Source of the DNA: Pectobacterium carotovorum
GTDB lineage: Bacteria; Pseudomonadota; Gammaproteobacteria; Enterobacterales; Enterobacteriaceae
Direction: 5' to 3'
DNA length: 64,000 bases
NCBI RefSeq assembly: GCF_033898505.1
Contig: NZ_JAXAFK010000008.1
Location: forward strand, 1-64,000
The notes under the pieces were generated by a model that saw only the letters and a program-made list of their open reading frames with translations, was not told the origin of the DNA and searched no databases. The translations under genes and the position numbers were made by a program. Below, piece after piece: positions 32,451 through 41,928 of the stretch (its first letter is position 1; the number at the start of each line of letters is the position of its first letter).

Positions 32451-32655
32451 CAAAATGGTGAGATGGGGCTAAGGGAGCGGGGGAATTCTGATACAGCTCA
32501 CATCAGCAATAGATATCCGGAACGCCAGTGAAGTAAGCGCTATCTATCAGTTACGCCCTGCAGAGCATTGAAAGGGGATATGTCAGGTGAAACTAAGGCG
32601 AACGGTTAGAAACGACACCAGATCAGGGCTGAATATCGGCACTTTGCGCCCATCT

Positions 32656-33147
32656 TTACTTCGATTTCCTCAATTTCATAATCTTTTCCTTGGCGCGTTC
32701 CCTGTGTTCATCGCTGATAAGATCCACTGACTCACCGTTAAGGTTGAAACGGTGGGTTCCTTCAACAACCGACATGACATAGCGCGCACTCTGGGTGTAT
32801 CTGACCAGATACTGCTTAATCTGAACCTCAGAGATAGGTAAATTCCGCTCTTTGGCATCATTCACCATTGTTTCTGATATCTTGAGGGCCAGCGGCTTGT
32901 ACTCAGAAAACAGTAAGGGCCAGAACTGGCTGAGCCTTTCCTGGGTCTTGGAATTTTTCTTGTAATTCCGCCTTGCGCTCCCGCGTAATTTTGCCGGAAT
33001 ATCCTCCCGCATTCCCGGAGGGCAATGAAGTTTTTGATCGTCCACTTTTCCTACCTCAACAGGCTCGGCCAGAGCTTTAACCTTAAGCTCTTTCGGCTCA
33101 ATAATGATGCGCCGACGTTTTTTAATGATGATGGTGGGATCGGCCAT
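32656..33147 (-). CDS. FinO/ProQ family RNA chaperone
   Basis: This is a 163-residue protein. After a basic N-terminus (MADPTIIIKKRRRIIIEPKE) the FinO/ProQ domain spans about 55-160: FWPLLFSEYKPLALKISETM, AKERNLPISEVQIKQYLVRY, TQSARYVMSVVEGTHRFNL. ATG 33147 has AGAGG upstream. FinO-type proteins stabilise or pair antisense RNAs. F FinO acts on FinP, and IncI plasmids carry paralogues acting on the replication antisense RNA. No F tra system is present here, so the RNAI-like RNA of the repA replicon at 35.7 kb is a plausible partner. Confidence 0.88.
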   Translation of the reverse strand: MADPTIIIKKRRRIIIEPKELKVKALAEPVEVGKVDDQKLHCPPGMREDIPAKLRGSARRNYKKNSKTQERLSQFWPLLFSEYKPLALKISETMVNDAKERNLPISEVQIKQYLVRYTQSARYVMSVVEGTHRFNLNGESVDLISDEHRERAKEKIMKLRKSK

Positions 33148-33360
33148 AGGTTTACCTCTGCTGGAATCTTCTGAACGACGAAAGTACAGAATGATTAAGT
33201 ACCGATTAAAAAACAACTCCTCAAATTATAGTATATTTTCAATGGGTTAACTACGACTTGGACTAAAATTAATCAAAAAAACACTCAAATTTTAGTAGTA
33301 ATATCAGCTACTTAAAACACAGGTCTAAGGTTTACAATATTACGAATATTATTTTGCGCA

Positions 33361-33858
33361 GTGCCGGAAACTGCGGCAAAAATCCTGTGCATCAGCCAAC
33401 ATAAGAACCGGAAAATGACGCTACTGAATCACGAAGCACGGTACTATCTGGAAGTGACCACATTGCTCAAAGAAGATATTGATGACTACAACTTCTATTG
33501 TCGCAGTAATAACGTCCCCAGCATTACCATATGGCGTTCAGTGAGTTACAGAAGATTTGATGTTGTATGTTCGTGGGAGCATCTTGAACATAAAAATCAT
33601 GATGTCGTTTGCAATCCACTGTTCGGGCCATGCATAACTGCTTACGCAGAAATGCAACTGAAGAAACTGATTACCTTGCATGATTGGCGTGGGCCGACCC
33701 CTCCGACCCTAGAACTGTCTAGGTCCCGACAGCTGGTGACATTCAAGCTTATCCAGAATATAGAGTGCGCACGAAAGCTGGCGATTGACAGCTACCTGTT
33801 TATTGTCTGCCTCATGGAAGATGTGCGAAACCTTGAAGCTGGGGAGCAGGTTTTGTGA
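33361..33858 (+). CDS. Hypothetical protein
   Basis: This is a 165-residue protein from GTG 33361. An alternative ATG at 33415 gives MTLLNHEARYYLEV. It is rich in Cys, Tyr and Trp and has no recognised domain. It lies between the FinO-like gene and the replication region. A FinO/replication link is only positional. Confidence 0.5.
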   Translation: MPETAAKILCISQHKNRKMTLLNHEARYYLEVTTLLKEDIDDYNFYCRSNNVPSITIWRSVSYRRFDVVCSWEHLEHKNHDVVCNPLFGPCITAYAEMQLKKLITLHDWRGPTPPTLELSRSRQLVTFKLIQNIECARKLAIDSYLFIVCLMEDVRNLEAGEQVL

Positions 33859-34740
33859 TGCGCGTTAGCGCATGTAAGGCGCCTGACGAAGTTTCATGGA
33901 AAACAATAGCTAGAGGCGCCGGTACCCGGCGTAGCCGGCTACTGTTTTGATAGATTCCACCAATCCTTCCCTTCATCCTGCAAAGCTATACCCGCTAAAA
34001 GCCACGTAGGAGTTTCTGTAAGCGATCGGAGTGGTCACGGCAAGGCCTTTGGCCGCAGACGGGGCGTATCTCCGCGTTATGCGCCTTTAGGCGCTTACGA
34101 GCGCACCTCCTTGTTTCTAGTCGCGATACTATCTGGGACTGATGTGGAGACTAGTTACAACATCCGTCATTAAAAGTGATGCTTTCCTCGGCCTTCGGCC
34201 GGGGGAGCGGCACTTTTTAGTGTCGGGTTCTGGCTCAGGGATTACATATTTGTACTATCGAGAAAGTACGGATCGAATAGTACCGAGTAACTGGATTAGT
34301 TCGGGGCCCGCCGCTTTGCGGTGGGAGCTAACTTTAAATCTGAGCGGCGCGACCTTTGGTCGCTGCAAGGGAAGTCATTATTGAGTCTGTCCATAGGGCA
34401 GACGACGAATAGGTTATTTTTTTATATGAAATGCTTTTATTTCTTTAACAGATAGTACAGAGCAGAAGTTTAAAAGGATCTATGCACTTTAAAACAGGAA
34501 CGTTTAGCGCTTTAAAGCTATAGCGAGTTTAACTTAATAGAATGATCCCTTGCAGTTAAGTGTGGATAATTCATTTTGGCGTAGTGTGACGTCATTCTGT
34601 ACTTAAAATTTGTCGGTATTGATGATGCAGGGTTTCTAAATGCCAGCGCCAGGCATAACGGGGAGTACATTAAATAAACGATGCTGTCTAACAGACGTGA
34701 GTAACCCTCCGGCGCTAGCCGGATAGCTCATATGTAAGGT
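33859..34740. other. oriR region of the RepFIIA-like replicon, no gene
   Basis: In RepFIIA plasmids the origin lies downstream of repA, which here means below 34741. A DnaA box TGTGGATAA is at 34561-34569, 170 bases beyond the repA stop, with AT-rich DNA from 34400 to 34560. Farther left the sequence has GC hairpins (CGGCCTTCGGCCG near 34190) and no gene with start signals. Confidence 0.7.
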
Positions 34741-35616
34741 TCAAGTGGTGCCTGTTGCCAGGCGAGTATGATTATTACCGCGGGACATAAGCATTCGTTC
34801 TTTAACGCGTCGCGATACTTCTCTCCGTACAGCATCATGATTACCGGTGAACCGTCCCTCGGCAATTTCACGCGTCAGCTGTTGCTTCACGATCGCTTCA
34901 ATATCACGACGGGTGCGGCTAACGTCTTTACGAGCCCGAGCGCGTTTCAGGCCGTGTAACTTGCGTTCCGACTGGTAGATACGGAAACGTTCGCGAACAT
35001 AACGCCAGGCTCTGGCGATTAACTCATCCATTTCCAGGCGAGGCTTGTTCTGCTTTTCACGCTGCTTATTTTCCCATTCCACTCGACTACGCCGCGCAGC
35101 TGCAACAGCAACGTCGGAGACATCGAGAGCAGAGAACAGCGCCGGTGTGAACGTTATATCCGTAGGAATATTGCAACCGATCTGCGGATCATATTCAGTC
35201 TGATAAGTGATAAGCCCCAGTTCCGCCATAAAGCGAAGCGCCCGGGTAGCCCGGGTGATAGAAAGGTTACCCTTTTTAGATTCGGTGGCCAAACCGCACT
35301 CGATAGAAAGGTTTGTAATTGAACGCTGTACACGGTTGGCCAGCGGATCGTAGTGAAAACATAGTCCCTGGAGTAAAGCATCTATGGCGCGCCGGCGAAG
35401 AACTGGTGGCATTCTTCGACGAAGGCCTAAGGAGCGCATAAATGCGACGTGCATAGAAAAATCGAAACGGGACGTAAAATCCTCAGATTTTTCCATCAGC
35501 TTACGGCAGAACGGCAGAGTTTTTTTGCCTTCACGAGGCGTAAATTCAGGATTCGGGTTCCGGACCTGCAAATATTGCGAGACTAGAGCTGGAGAGTTAG
35601 CCACCGCACCCTGCAC
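34741..35616 (-). CDS. repA: RepFIIA-like replication initiator RepA
   Basis: This is a 291-residue protein clearly homologous to R1/R100 Rep[78 protein letters not shown] and RVKERM near the end are all conserved blocks. It starts at a GTG that overlaps the leader-peptide gene, so synthesis should depend on leader translation. It initiates leading-strand synthesis at oriR downstream. It is the second replicon of the plasmid. Confidence 0.95.
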   Translation of the reverse strand: MQGAVANSPALVSQYLQVRNPNPEFTPREGKKTLPFCRKLMEKSEDFTSRFDFSMHVAFMRSLGLRRRMPPVLRRRAIDALLQGLCFHYDPLANRVQRSITNLSIECGLATESKKGNLSITRATRALRFMAELGLITYQTEYDPQIGCNIPTDITFTPALFSALDVSDVAVAAARRSRVEWENKQREKQNKPRLEMDELIARAWRYVRERFRIYQSERKLHGLKRARARKDVSRTRRDIEAIVKQQLTREIAEGRFTGNHDAVRREVSRRVKERMLMSRGNNHTRLATGTT

Positions 35617-35659
35617 TTATGACTGGCGCGGTTAAAATGAGTTGAAATGGGCAACACAT
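35597..35659 (-). CDS. Leader peptide coupled to repA (tap/repB-like)
   Basis: This is a 20-residue frame [20 protein letters not shown]. It overlaps the repA start by 20 bases, as the R1 tap peptide (also ending ...VSAG...) does with repA. AGGAAG lies 11 bases upstream. Ribosomes ending here would open the repA start, and antisense RNA would block leader translation. Confidence 0.75.
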   Translation of the reverse strand: MCCPFQLILTAPVISAGCGG

Positions 35660-35675
35660 AAGATATAATTCTTCC

Positions 35676-35745
35676 TAGGTTATACCTATCGATACCCTCT
35701 TGTTCTACGACGGCCGGTCAAAGCGACAGTAGAACAGAGGGTTTT
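35676..35745 (+). ncRNA. Antisense RNA controlling repA (RNAI/CopA-like) and its promoter
   Basis: On the plus strand TTGAAA (35642-35647) and TATAAT (35664-35669) are 16 bases apart, a strong promoter. About 25 bases later a long stem-loop closed by ACCCTCTTGTTCTAC and GTAGAACAGAGGGTTTT ends in T's: a roughly 70-nt RNA made of one big hairpin, complementary to the repA leader mRNA. The loop (CGGCCGGTCAAAG) is the likely kissing site. In the mRNA the matching loop could also pair with GCGCCAGTCA before the repA start, as in pseudoknot-controlled I-complex and L/M replicons. Confidence 0.85.
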
Positions 35746-35759
35746 CACTTTCTGAGGCT

Positions 35760-36385
35760 TCGTTCACCTCTTCTGCCGCTGATATTACCCCATCTTTCCT
35801 AAGTTGCAAATCCTAAGATCTTCTAAGATCTCGTTTTCTCATCAACGCGATGTGATCTGCTTCACACCAATTCTTAGCCCGATTCATCCTTACCCCCCAT
35901 TATGTCAATGCGCATTTATCCTAATAAACCCGTCAAACGCTCAAAAAGCAGTCATTTAACCAATTTTTTGCAAAATTAATCCGATCAAAAAATAAGCACA
36001 CTCACGATCTTTTATTCTGCTCTTTGGATCTAACGCAGTAGAAATGATCGAGGAAAGTTAAAACAACGATCATTTATTCTGATAGTTCTGAGTGTTATCC
36101 ACAGCTCAGTGCTATTACACTGTTTTAAAGGATGTTTACAGCGTTAAATATTGAGGTTATAAAGCAACGCAATATGACTGAGCCATCAAGGCAACCAACC
36201 AGTCTGGCTTTACTGAATTGTTCCTTCGGGGAAGAGTGAACACGCCTCTTCTAATCAAACTGCAGGTACAAATATCAGTACGGTAATGTTCACTGTGAAC
36301 GCCTTCTTTCTTGACTACTTCTCCCACGGTCAAGAAATGGCGGAGCTTACAAAATTATCGATACCTTTAATGCGAGACACTTATC
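35760..36385. other. Intergenic region between repA control and traB
   Basis: It contains a DnaA box TTATCCACA at 36095-36103, similar AT-rich repeats ACGATCTTTTATTCTG and ACGATCATTTATTCTG near 36004 and 36067, an AAGATCTTCTAAGATCT repeat near 35816-35832, and the palindrome GTTCACTGTGAAC at 36288-36300, 85 bases before traB. The promoters of repA (leftward) and traB (rightward) must lie here. No gene seen. Confidence 0.5.
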
Positions 36386-36940
36386 ATGGAAGCGTGGTAT
36401 CTGCTTTGCTACGAACCGGGCAAGGGAAATTTATATAAGGCGCAATTAAGCCTGGACAGAAAAAACATCAATTTCTTTTGTCCAATGTTACGAACCTATC
36501 GGGAACGCAAAGACTGTAACAGTTTTAGAATGAGTGTTGAGCCGCTGTTCAATGGCTATATATTTGTCGCATTCGATCCTGAAATAATTCATCCGGCAAA
36601 AATCGAAACGGAATGTCCCGGTGTTAGTAAATTTGTACGCTACGGAAATGAAATTAAAAGCTTACCGCCTCATGTTATTGAAAGCCTGATGGACCTTCCG
36701 TTTTGTACAGATGAACTCGACAGATATCGCTTAACGTCTTCATCTACAAAAACACGACCAAAGAGACCACCCAAAAAAACCAGACGACGCATGAACAATC
36801 CTCAAAAGGTTCAAAGCAGCCTCTATAGCAAAATCAGAGATATTGTGGAAATCGACGAGGAACCGTTACGTACGGCAATGTTCGTGGCATTTGCTGAAAG
36901 CCTGTCTGAGCAAAGGAGGACTGCTAATGGATATAATTGA
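36386..36940 (+). CDS. traB: NusG/RfaH-like transcription antiterminator (R64 TraB-like)
   Basis: This is a 184-residue protein. The N-terminal half is a NusG NGN domain: WYLLCYEPGKGNLYKAQLSL, FFCPMLRTYRE, VEPLFNGYIFVAFD and PGVSKFVRYG. A basic linker (TKTRPKRPPKKTRRRM) and a small C-terminal region follow. In R64, traB is a positive regulator of transfer genes. Specialised NusG paralogues such as RfaH and ActX let RNA polymerase read long operons. It lies at the head of the 27-kb pil-tra array. Confidence 0.85.
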   Translation: MEAWYLLCYEPGKGNLYKAQLSLDRKNINFFCPMLRTYRERKDCNSFRMSVEPLFNGYIFVAFDPEIIHPAKIETECPGVSKFVRYGNEIKSLPPHVIESLMDLPFCTDELDRYRLTSSSTKTRPKRPPKKTRRRMNNPQKVQSSLYSKIRDIVEIDEEPLRTAMFVAFAESLSEQRRTANGYN

Positions 36941-37145
36941 TCATCTTCTGGATGAAGAAGAGTTTTTATTGAATCTCAAAATTGAATCTCGTCGCGTTAA
37001 GCCAGTTATACCATCTGCGACCCATTGCCAGCATCAGCATTGTAACGCTGAAATACCAGAGAGCCGACGGGTATTGGTTCCCGGCACACAATTTTGCGTA
37101 TATTGCCAGGCGGAAAATGAAAAACTAAATAAACACTTTCATTAA
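36927..37145 (+). CDS. Small TraR/DksA-like zinc-finger protein
   Basis: This is a 72-residue protein: MDIIDHLLDEEEFLLNLKIE and then a C4-type finger (HCQHQHCNAEIPESRRVLVP, FCVYCQ). It has the layout of TraR/DksA-type proteins that enter the RNA polymerase secondary channel. AAAGGAGG precedes ATG 36927, which overlaps traB by 14 bases, implying coupling. It could act with the NusG-like protein on transfer-gene transcription. Confidence 0.75.
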   Translation: MDIIDHLLDEEEFLLNLKIESRRVKPVIPSATHCQHQHCNAEIPESRRVLVPGTQFCVYCQAENEKLNKHFH

Positions 37146-37259
37146 TACCCTTTAGTTCCCTTGCTACTCTTGGCCAGCCTTTGCTGGCCTCTTTTATATC
37201 AACGCCCCTCCTTTTCTCTAAACAGACCTTCTTATGAAGGATCATCTTTTAGGCCCATC

Positions 37260-37502
37260 ATGAAAAATAAATATCTAATGCACCGCGTTACTCCAGAACG
37301 CAAAGATGAATTAAATGGCGTAGCTGTCGATCTTGGATATAAACAAAGGCAGCCTATTTCCGTCAGTGATGTTATTAATGCGCTAATTGATATGTGCGTC
37401 ACAGGTACTGTAAGTCGAGAAGACCTTACAAAACAGATCTTGGCCAACTTTGAGAGACCCAAATCAGCTCCAGGCCGGCGTGTCACAGGGGAAAAGTTAT
37501 GA
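37260..37502 (+). CDS. Small hypothetical transfer-region protein (TraC-like position)
   Basis: This is an 80-residue basic protein (MKNKYLMHRVTPERKDELNG start) with SVSDVINALIDMCVTG, which could be a ribbon-helix-helix or other DNA-binding helix. It occupies the slot between traB and pilL where R64 has its small regulators. It overlaps pilL by four bases (ATGA). Confidence 0.55.
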   Translation: MKNKYLMHRVTPERKDELNGVAVDLGYKQRQPISVSDVINALIDMCVTGTVSREDLTKQILANFERPKSAPGRRVTGEKL

Positions 37503-38545
37503 ATAAACACATTACCTGTTTACTCCCGCTTTGCCTGACCGCGTGTCAAACCACTCACGTCAGCACCCAGCCTGACGCCTTGAGCCTTGTGGATCAGCTG
37601 CTAGGTGAGCAACTGGTAAAAATTCAAATCGAACAGAAGAGTCTTGCGCTTGCTAGCGGCCTCAATTTCCAGCCATTAAAGACCAGTCAGCCTGTTACGG
37701 TACAGAAAGCACAGCTTACACCTTCGGGTAAAAGTTCCCCTACCCCTGCCACAAAAGGTCTGGTGGGTAAACCAGTAATTACTAACTCTCAACCTGCCAA
37801 GCTCCCGAACGTTAGTTTTACCGGGGATGCTGACAACCTACCGGCCCTGGTGTCAAATGCAGGGAACAAACAATCACTCGATACTGCCCTGAGAGTAATT
37901 ATCCCGTCAGGCTGGTCAACGGTGAAATCAGCCCGTTTAAAATCCGGCTTCAAACCACTGATTAGCTGGAGTGCTGGCGATCAATGGCCACATACATTGA
38001 GCAAGCTTGCACTCGAAAATAAACTCCAGGTGACTATTCAATGGGCCTCTCGCCAAGTCCTGATTGATTTGGCTGACACTCAGCAAGGAACAAAACCTGT
38101 GGTGACGAATCCGTTGCCGCAACCAAAGTTACTGTCCCCACCGGCTATAGCTGCCAAACCTGTCGATCCGGATAAATCCAAACCTTCTCTTATGGCTGTT
38201 AAGAAGACCAATACCCAACAGGCTTCATTACCATCACTTCAGCCGGCCAAAAAAGTATGGAGAGCGGAAATCGGGACAACGCTCAAAGATGCCATATTCA
38301 CATGGGCGGCAGAAACTACCTGTGAGGCTAATCCAGATAAAAAATGGACCGTAGCATGGGTAACAACCACGAACTATCGTATCGACGGCCCATTGCAGTT
38401 CAGCGGTACATGGCGAGACGCGCTTAATCAGGTATTCACACTTTATTTAAAAGCCTCAGTACCTCTTTATGCCGGCACTAATTCTCCCCAGTGCGTACTT
38501 AAAGTCGATGATAAGCCAGTTGTGGATGATAAAACTGTACGTTAA
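37499..38545 (+). CDS. pilL: PilL-like lipoprotein of the thin pilus
   Basis: This is a 348-residue protein (R64 PilL is about 355). Its signal peptide ends in the lipobox LTAC (residues 13-16), so it is anchored in the outer membrane. A Pro/Lys/Thr-rich linker is followed by a C-terminal TcpQ-like domain (WRAEIGTTLKDAIFTWAAET, later WRDALNQVFTLYLKASVPLY). PilL helps secretin assembly. First gene of the pil operon. Confidence 0.88.
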   Translation: MNKHITCLLPLCLTACQTTHVSTQPDALSLVDQLLGEQLVKIQIEQKSLALASGLNFQPLKTSQPVTVQKAQLTPSGKSSPTPATKGLVGKPVITNSQPAKLPNVSFTGDADNLPALVSNAGNKQSLDTALRVIIPSGWSTVKSARLKSGFKPLISWSAGDQWPHTLSKLALENKLQVTIQWASRQVLIDLADTQQGTKPVVTNPLPQPKLLSPPAIAAKPVDPDKSKPSLMAVKKTNTQQASLPSLQPAKKVWRAEIGTTLKDAIFTWAAETTCEANPDKKWTVAWVTTTNYRIDGPLQFSGTWRDALNQVFTLYLKASVPLYAGTNSPQCVLKVDDKPVVDDKTVR

Positions 38546-38554
38546 GGGGGCCTT

Positions 38555-38983
38555 GTGGGCTATCTTTTATTGGCGATATTCACGTCCTTATTTCTGCTTT
38601 CATCTGGTTCCCTACAGCGTGATAACGCTACTTCTGCTGAAGCCTATGCTCAGGGCACCATTAACCAGCAAGCAACGGATACCATGCGGTACCTGAACTC
38701 CCTTGTTGACTACCTTTACCAACACCCAATCAGCGATGGTTCGGTTCCGGACACGCAGCTGGGATTCGTCCCCCCTGGAGTGAAAAATTTTATTCAGAGC
38801 GGTCGTTTATGGGTCTATCAGCCAAACCAGCACGGACTTGTTCGTGCACTGGCCACAGCCTCGTCTCAGTCGGCTTTCATCGGAATGGTGAAAGCCCGAC
38901 GGCTGGTTGACCTAAGCGGTCTCGATATGCAGGTCTCCGTTCCATCACAAATTCCAGACGGCTATATCGTTTACCTCAACTAA
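38555..38983 (+). CDS. pilM: PilM-like pilus protein
   Basis: This is a 142-residue protein (GTG start, AAGGGGG upstream), as in R64 PilM. It has an N-terminal membrane anchor or signal (YLLLAIFTSLFLLSSGSL) and a periplasmic domain. Its exact role in thin-pilus assembly is unclear. It lies between pilL and the secretin gene. Confidence 0.85.
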   Translation: MGYLLLAIFTSLFLLSSGSLQRDNATSAEAYAQGTINQQATDTMRYLNSLVDYLYQHPISDGSVPDTQLGFVPPGVKNFIQSGRLWVYQPNQHGLVRALATASSQSAFIGMVKARRLVDLSGLDMQVSVPSQIPDGYIVYLN

Positions 38984-39033
38984 AGTCCTTTACCGCCAGG
39001 TTCTCCTGGCTCACGACACGACGAGAAATCCTC

Positions 39034-40647
39034 ATGAAACAACATCCCATGACCCGGGTGGCAATTGCGATTGCCGCCCTCTCGCTGCTGGCTGGTTGCT
39101 CTAACCTTCAGCGAATCAACGAAACGCAAAACACAGCTGCAACCGATTTTGATACGGCTAGCCGTAAGATGACCGTCCCGACAGGCACACAGCCAGTAAG
39201 CGAGTTCTCAACGCAATGGATAAACCCAGTCCCACTGAATTCAAAAAGTGAGCAGGAGTTACTCCCTGGATGCTCTGTCACCCTCATGCGTCCAGGGGAG
39301 ATAAGCCTTGCTGATGTAAGCGCGTTTATCACCCGCACATGCCGAATTCCGGTAGTCATAACTCCGGATGCTCGCTCGGCTGCAATGTCCCGAGGAGCGA
39401 CTGAAAAGATGTCAGGCTCGATACCGGCACCAGTGCCCGCACCTGACGCAACAGGAATGATTCCGTTAAATCAGATGGGGGCAACTACATTGCCCAGGGC
39501 TGTAACCGGTACGGATGTTTTAAAGGGTGTTCACTGGCAGGGTGCACTATCCGGGCTACTGGATCACGTTACCACTCGTTTGGGGCTTTCCTGGCGCTAT
39601 GAGCACGGTCGAATCGCTATTTTCTACCTGGACACCCGATCGTTTCCTATAACGTTCCAGGATTCACAGAACTCGTTCTCGTCCAAATCAGTCTACGGCA
39701 CAACATCATCGTCCGGAGAGGGCTCAAGTGGTGAGGGAAATACGTCCCAGACAACCACGACCGATATGAACACAAACCGCTATAAGGAACTTGAAGCGAC
39801 CGTTAAGTCTATGCTGACGCCGGAAACAGGAAGGATGTCCATAGCCGGCGGAATGCTGACCGTCACAGACACACCGCGGGTGCTCACTGCAGTACAGCGT
39901 TATATTGAAGGACGAAATACTGAACTCACTCGCCAGGTTGTATTGAGTGTGAAAGTGTGGTCGGTAACCAAGAAAAGGCAGGATCAGCTGGGCATCGACT
40001 GGGATGCGGTTTTCCGCTCCGGGAGCGTTGGCCTGTCATTAGGTAATACGATGTCTGGTGTGGCTAACACAGCGATGACCGGCGGGTTATCTATTCTGGA
40101 CGGCAAATTTGCTAACTCAAATGCCTTTATTCATGCCCTTGCACAGCAGGCCAACATTTCGGTTGTCACACAAAATACCAGCGCGACAACAAACCTCAAC
40201 CCTGTCCGTGTACAGGTTATTACACAACAGGACTATATCAGCCGTGTCAGTACTGAAAATACAGCGAACGTTGGCTCAAGCACATCTGTAGAGAAAGCAA
40301 CCATCTCCACCGGTTTTAACATGACCATGCTGCCGTACATTATGCCGGCGTCTGACCGTATGGAGCTGCAGTATTCAATATCCATGAGCGACGATCCGGA
40401 AATGCAGCCGGAAAAAATCGGGGAAGTGACGTTAAAACTCCCAAAAACAAAAATGCACAATTTCGCTCAGAACGTCATTCTAAAATCCGGACAGGCGTTA
40501 CTACTCAGTGGTTATCTGCAGGCTAACAACACAGTAAATAAAAACGGAGTAGGTTCTCCTGGCTTCATCGGGCTCGGCGGCGGCTATAACGCTGAGAAAG
40601 GAGACACGATTCTCGTAATCGTCATAACGCCGACTCTGCTGGGGTAA
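39034..40647 (+). CDS. pilN: PilN-like secretin lipoprotein
   Basis: This 537-residue outer-membrane secretin has a lipobox LLAGC in the first 25 residues. The N-terminal secretin domains are followed by the conserved pore region near the C-terminus (LKLPKTKMHNFAQNVILKSG, QALLLSGYLQ, and IVITPTLLG end). It forms the channel for the type IVb pilus. Translation may start at Met 1 or Met 6. Confidence 0.92.
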   Translation: MKQHPMTRVAIAIAALSLLAGCSNLQRINETQNTAATDFDTASRKMTVPTGTQPVSEFSTQWINPVPLNSKSEQELLPGCSVTLMRPGEISLADVSAFITRTCRIPVVITPDARSAAMSRGATEKMSGSIPAPVPAPDATGMIPLNQMGATTLPRAVTGTDVLKGVHWQGALSGLLDHVTTRLGLSWRYEHGRIAIFYLDTRSFPITFQDSQNSFSSKSVYGTTSSSGEGSSGEGNTSQTTTTDMNTNRYKELEATVKSMLTPETGRMSIAGGMLTVTDTPRVLTAVQRYIEGRNTELTRQVVLSVKVWSVTKKRQDQLGIDWDAVFRSGSVGLSLGNTMSGVANTAMTGGLSILDGKFANSNAFIHALAQQANISVVTQNTSATTNLNPVRVQVITQQDYISRVSTENTANVGSSTSVEKATISTGFNMTMLPYIMPASDRMELQYSISMSDDPEMQPEKIGEVTLKLPKTKMHNFAQNVILKSGQALLLSGYLQANNTVNKNGVGSPGFIGLGGGYNAEKGDTILVIVITPTLLG

Positions 40648-40650
40648 AAA

Positions 40651-41928
40651 ATGCAGCACAATACTATTATCCATGCCGGCAGGAATATCTGGGTGGCAGG
40701 CCTGTTTTGGAAAGTTTCTGAGGCGAGCAGAAAACTGGATCACAGGCGTCTGGCGAGGAAAGAAGATGCAGATCACTTCATTTCCTTGGTTCAGTCTTCT
40801 GGTGTACTTATTGGCACTGCCAACCTCAGCCTTACGGGACTAACGCCACGGCAAGCTGGCCACGCGAATGCACTGGCGCCAAACTTACTTACTCTGTTAG
40901 GCGATAATGCCTGGGCTGTATTTGAGTTAGAAGACGGCGGGTACTACTTCGTAGCCACAACCGGCGGTTCTCTGTCCCTCCTGTCTGATATAACAGGGAG
41001 CCTTGAAGAAATCCGAAAGGCAGTTGAGCGTTATCTTAGCTATACCGGATCTGAATCAGCTTCTGTTGTATTTTGCCCTGTAGGGTTTATGCCCGACCTG
41101 ACCGCTCCGAAGGGCGATCTAAATCAGCTTCTGGCCACACTTACCCGCGAACGTACCTTTCGCCTAAAACCGATATCTACACGGCGGCCAGTGGCAATCT
41201 GGTCACTCGCTGTTTTACTTGCCGTTGCAGGATGGTACGGATATTCAACCTGGCAGCAGAAACAGGAGCTGAAAGATCTGGAAATTAAGAGGCTTGCTAT
41301 TGAGAACGCGCAACGGCTTGTTAAGAAAGATCCCCCAAAGCCCTGGGAAAGAGTTCCTGACGCAAAGTCTTTTATACAGACCTGCAGCGAGGGCTGGATC
41401 GTACAGTTGAGTATGGCTGGGTGGCCATTTAAGGCTGCTATGTGTGGAAGTGATGAAGAAGGTATTTACGTCAGGTTAGCCTGGCGAAAACCCGAAGGAG
41501 GAACACTTGACCCATTTCGTCAGAGGCTGTCTTATTTTTATCCCGAGCTTAAACCTTTTTTTAATATACCCGGAGAGGCCAATACCGGTGGAGTCAAAAA
41601 GCCGTTAAGAGTAATTAATCAAGCATCTCCAAGTGAACATATTGGCGACGGTGATGAGATTACTCAGCGCGTAACGAATTACGCGCAACAAATACAGGCG
41701 AAACTGGTACTGAGGGAAGACAATAAAGGTAACGTTATTGTTGATGGTAATCTTGTCGATTTACCATGGCGTACTTATTCCTTTCAGCTCGACACCGACA
41801 TTCCTCCTGACAATCTATTTGGGCCTGATATTGATACATCAGGAATACGTTTAAATGTAATAACAATGACATTAAACAACGCAAGGCTGCATTACAGTCT
41901 GGAAGGAACACTCTATGCGACTCGCTAA
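40651..41928 (+). CDS. pilO: PilO-like pilus assembly protein
   Basis: This is a 425-residue protein with a single central transmembrane segment at about 188-206 (VAIWSLAVLLAVAGWYGY), a cytoplasmic N-terminal half and a periplasmic C-terminal half. Same plan and position as R64 PilO, an inner-membrane platform component. It overlaps pilP by 14 bases. Confidence 0.88.
   Translation: MQHNTIIHAGRNIWVAGLFWKVSEASRKLDHRRLARKEDADHFISLVQSSGVLIGTANLSLTGLTPRQAGHANALAPNLLTLLGDNAWAVFELEDGGYYFVATTGGSLSLLSDITGSLEEIRKAVERYLSYTGSESASVVFCPVGFMPDLTAPKGDLNQLLATLTRERTFRLKPISTRRPVAIWSLAVLLAVAGWYGYSTWQQKQELKDLEIKRLAIENAQRLVKKDPPKPWERVPDAKSFIQTCSEGWIVQLSMAGWPFKAAMCGSDEEGIYVRLAWRKPEGGTLDPFRQRLSYFYPELKPFFNIPGEANTGGVKKPLRVINQASPSEHIGDGDEITQRVTNYAQQIQAKLVLREDNKGNVIVDGNLVDLPWRTYSFQLDTDIPPDNLFGPDIDTSGIRLNVITMTLNNARLHYSLEGTLYATR

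Noticed and set aside
34142..34384. An 80-codon frame in the oriR region
   Set aside because: No Shine-Dalgarno, low-quality sequence and located where the replication origin is expected.
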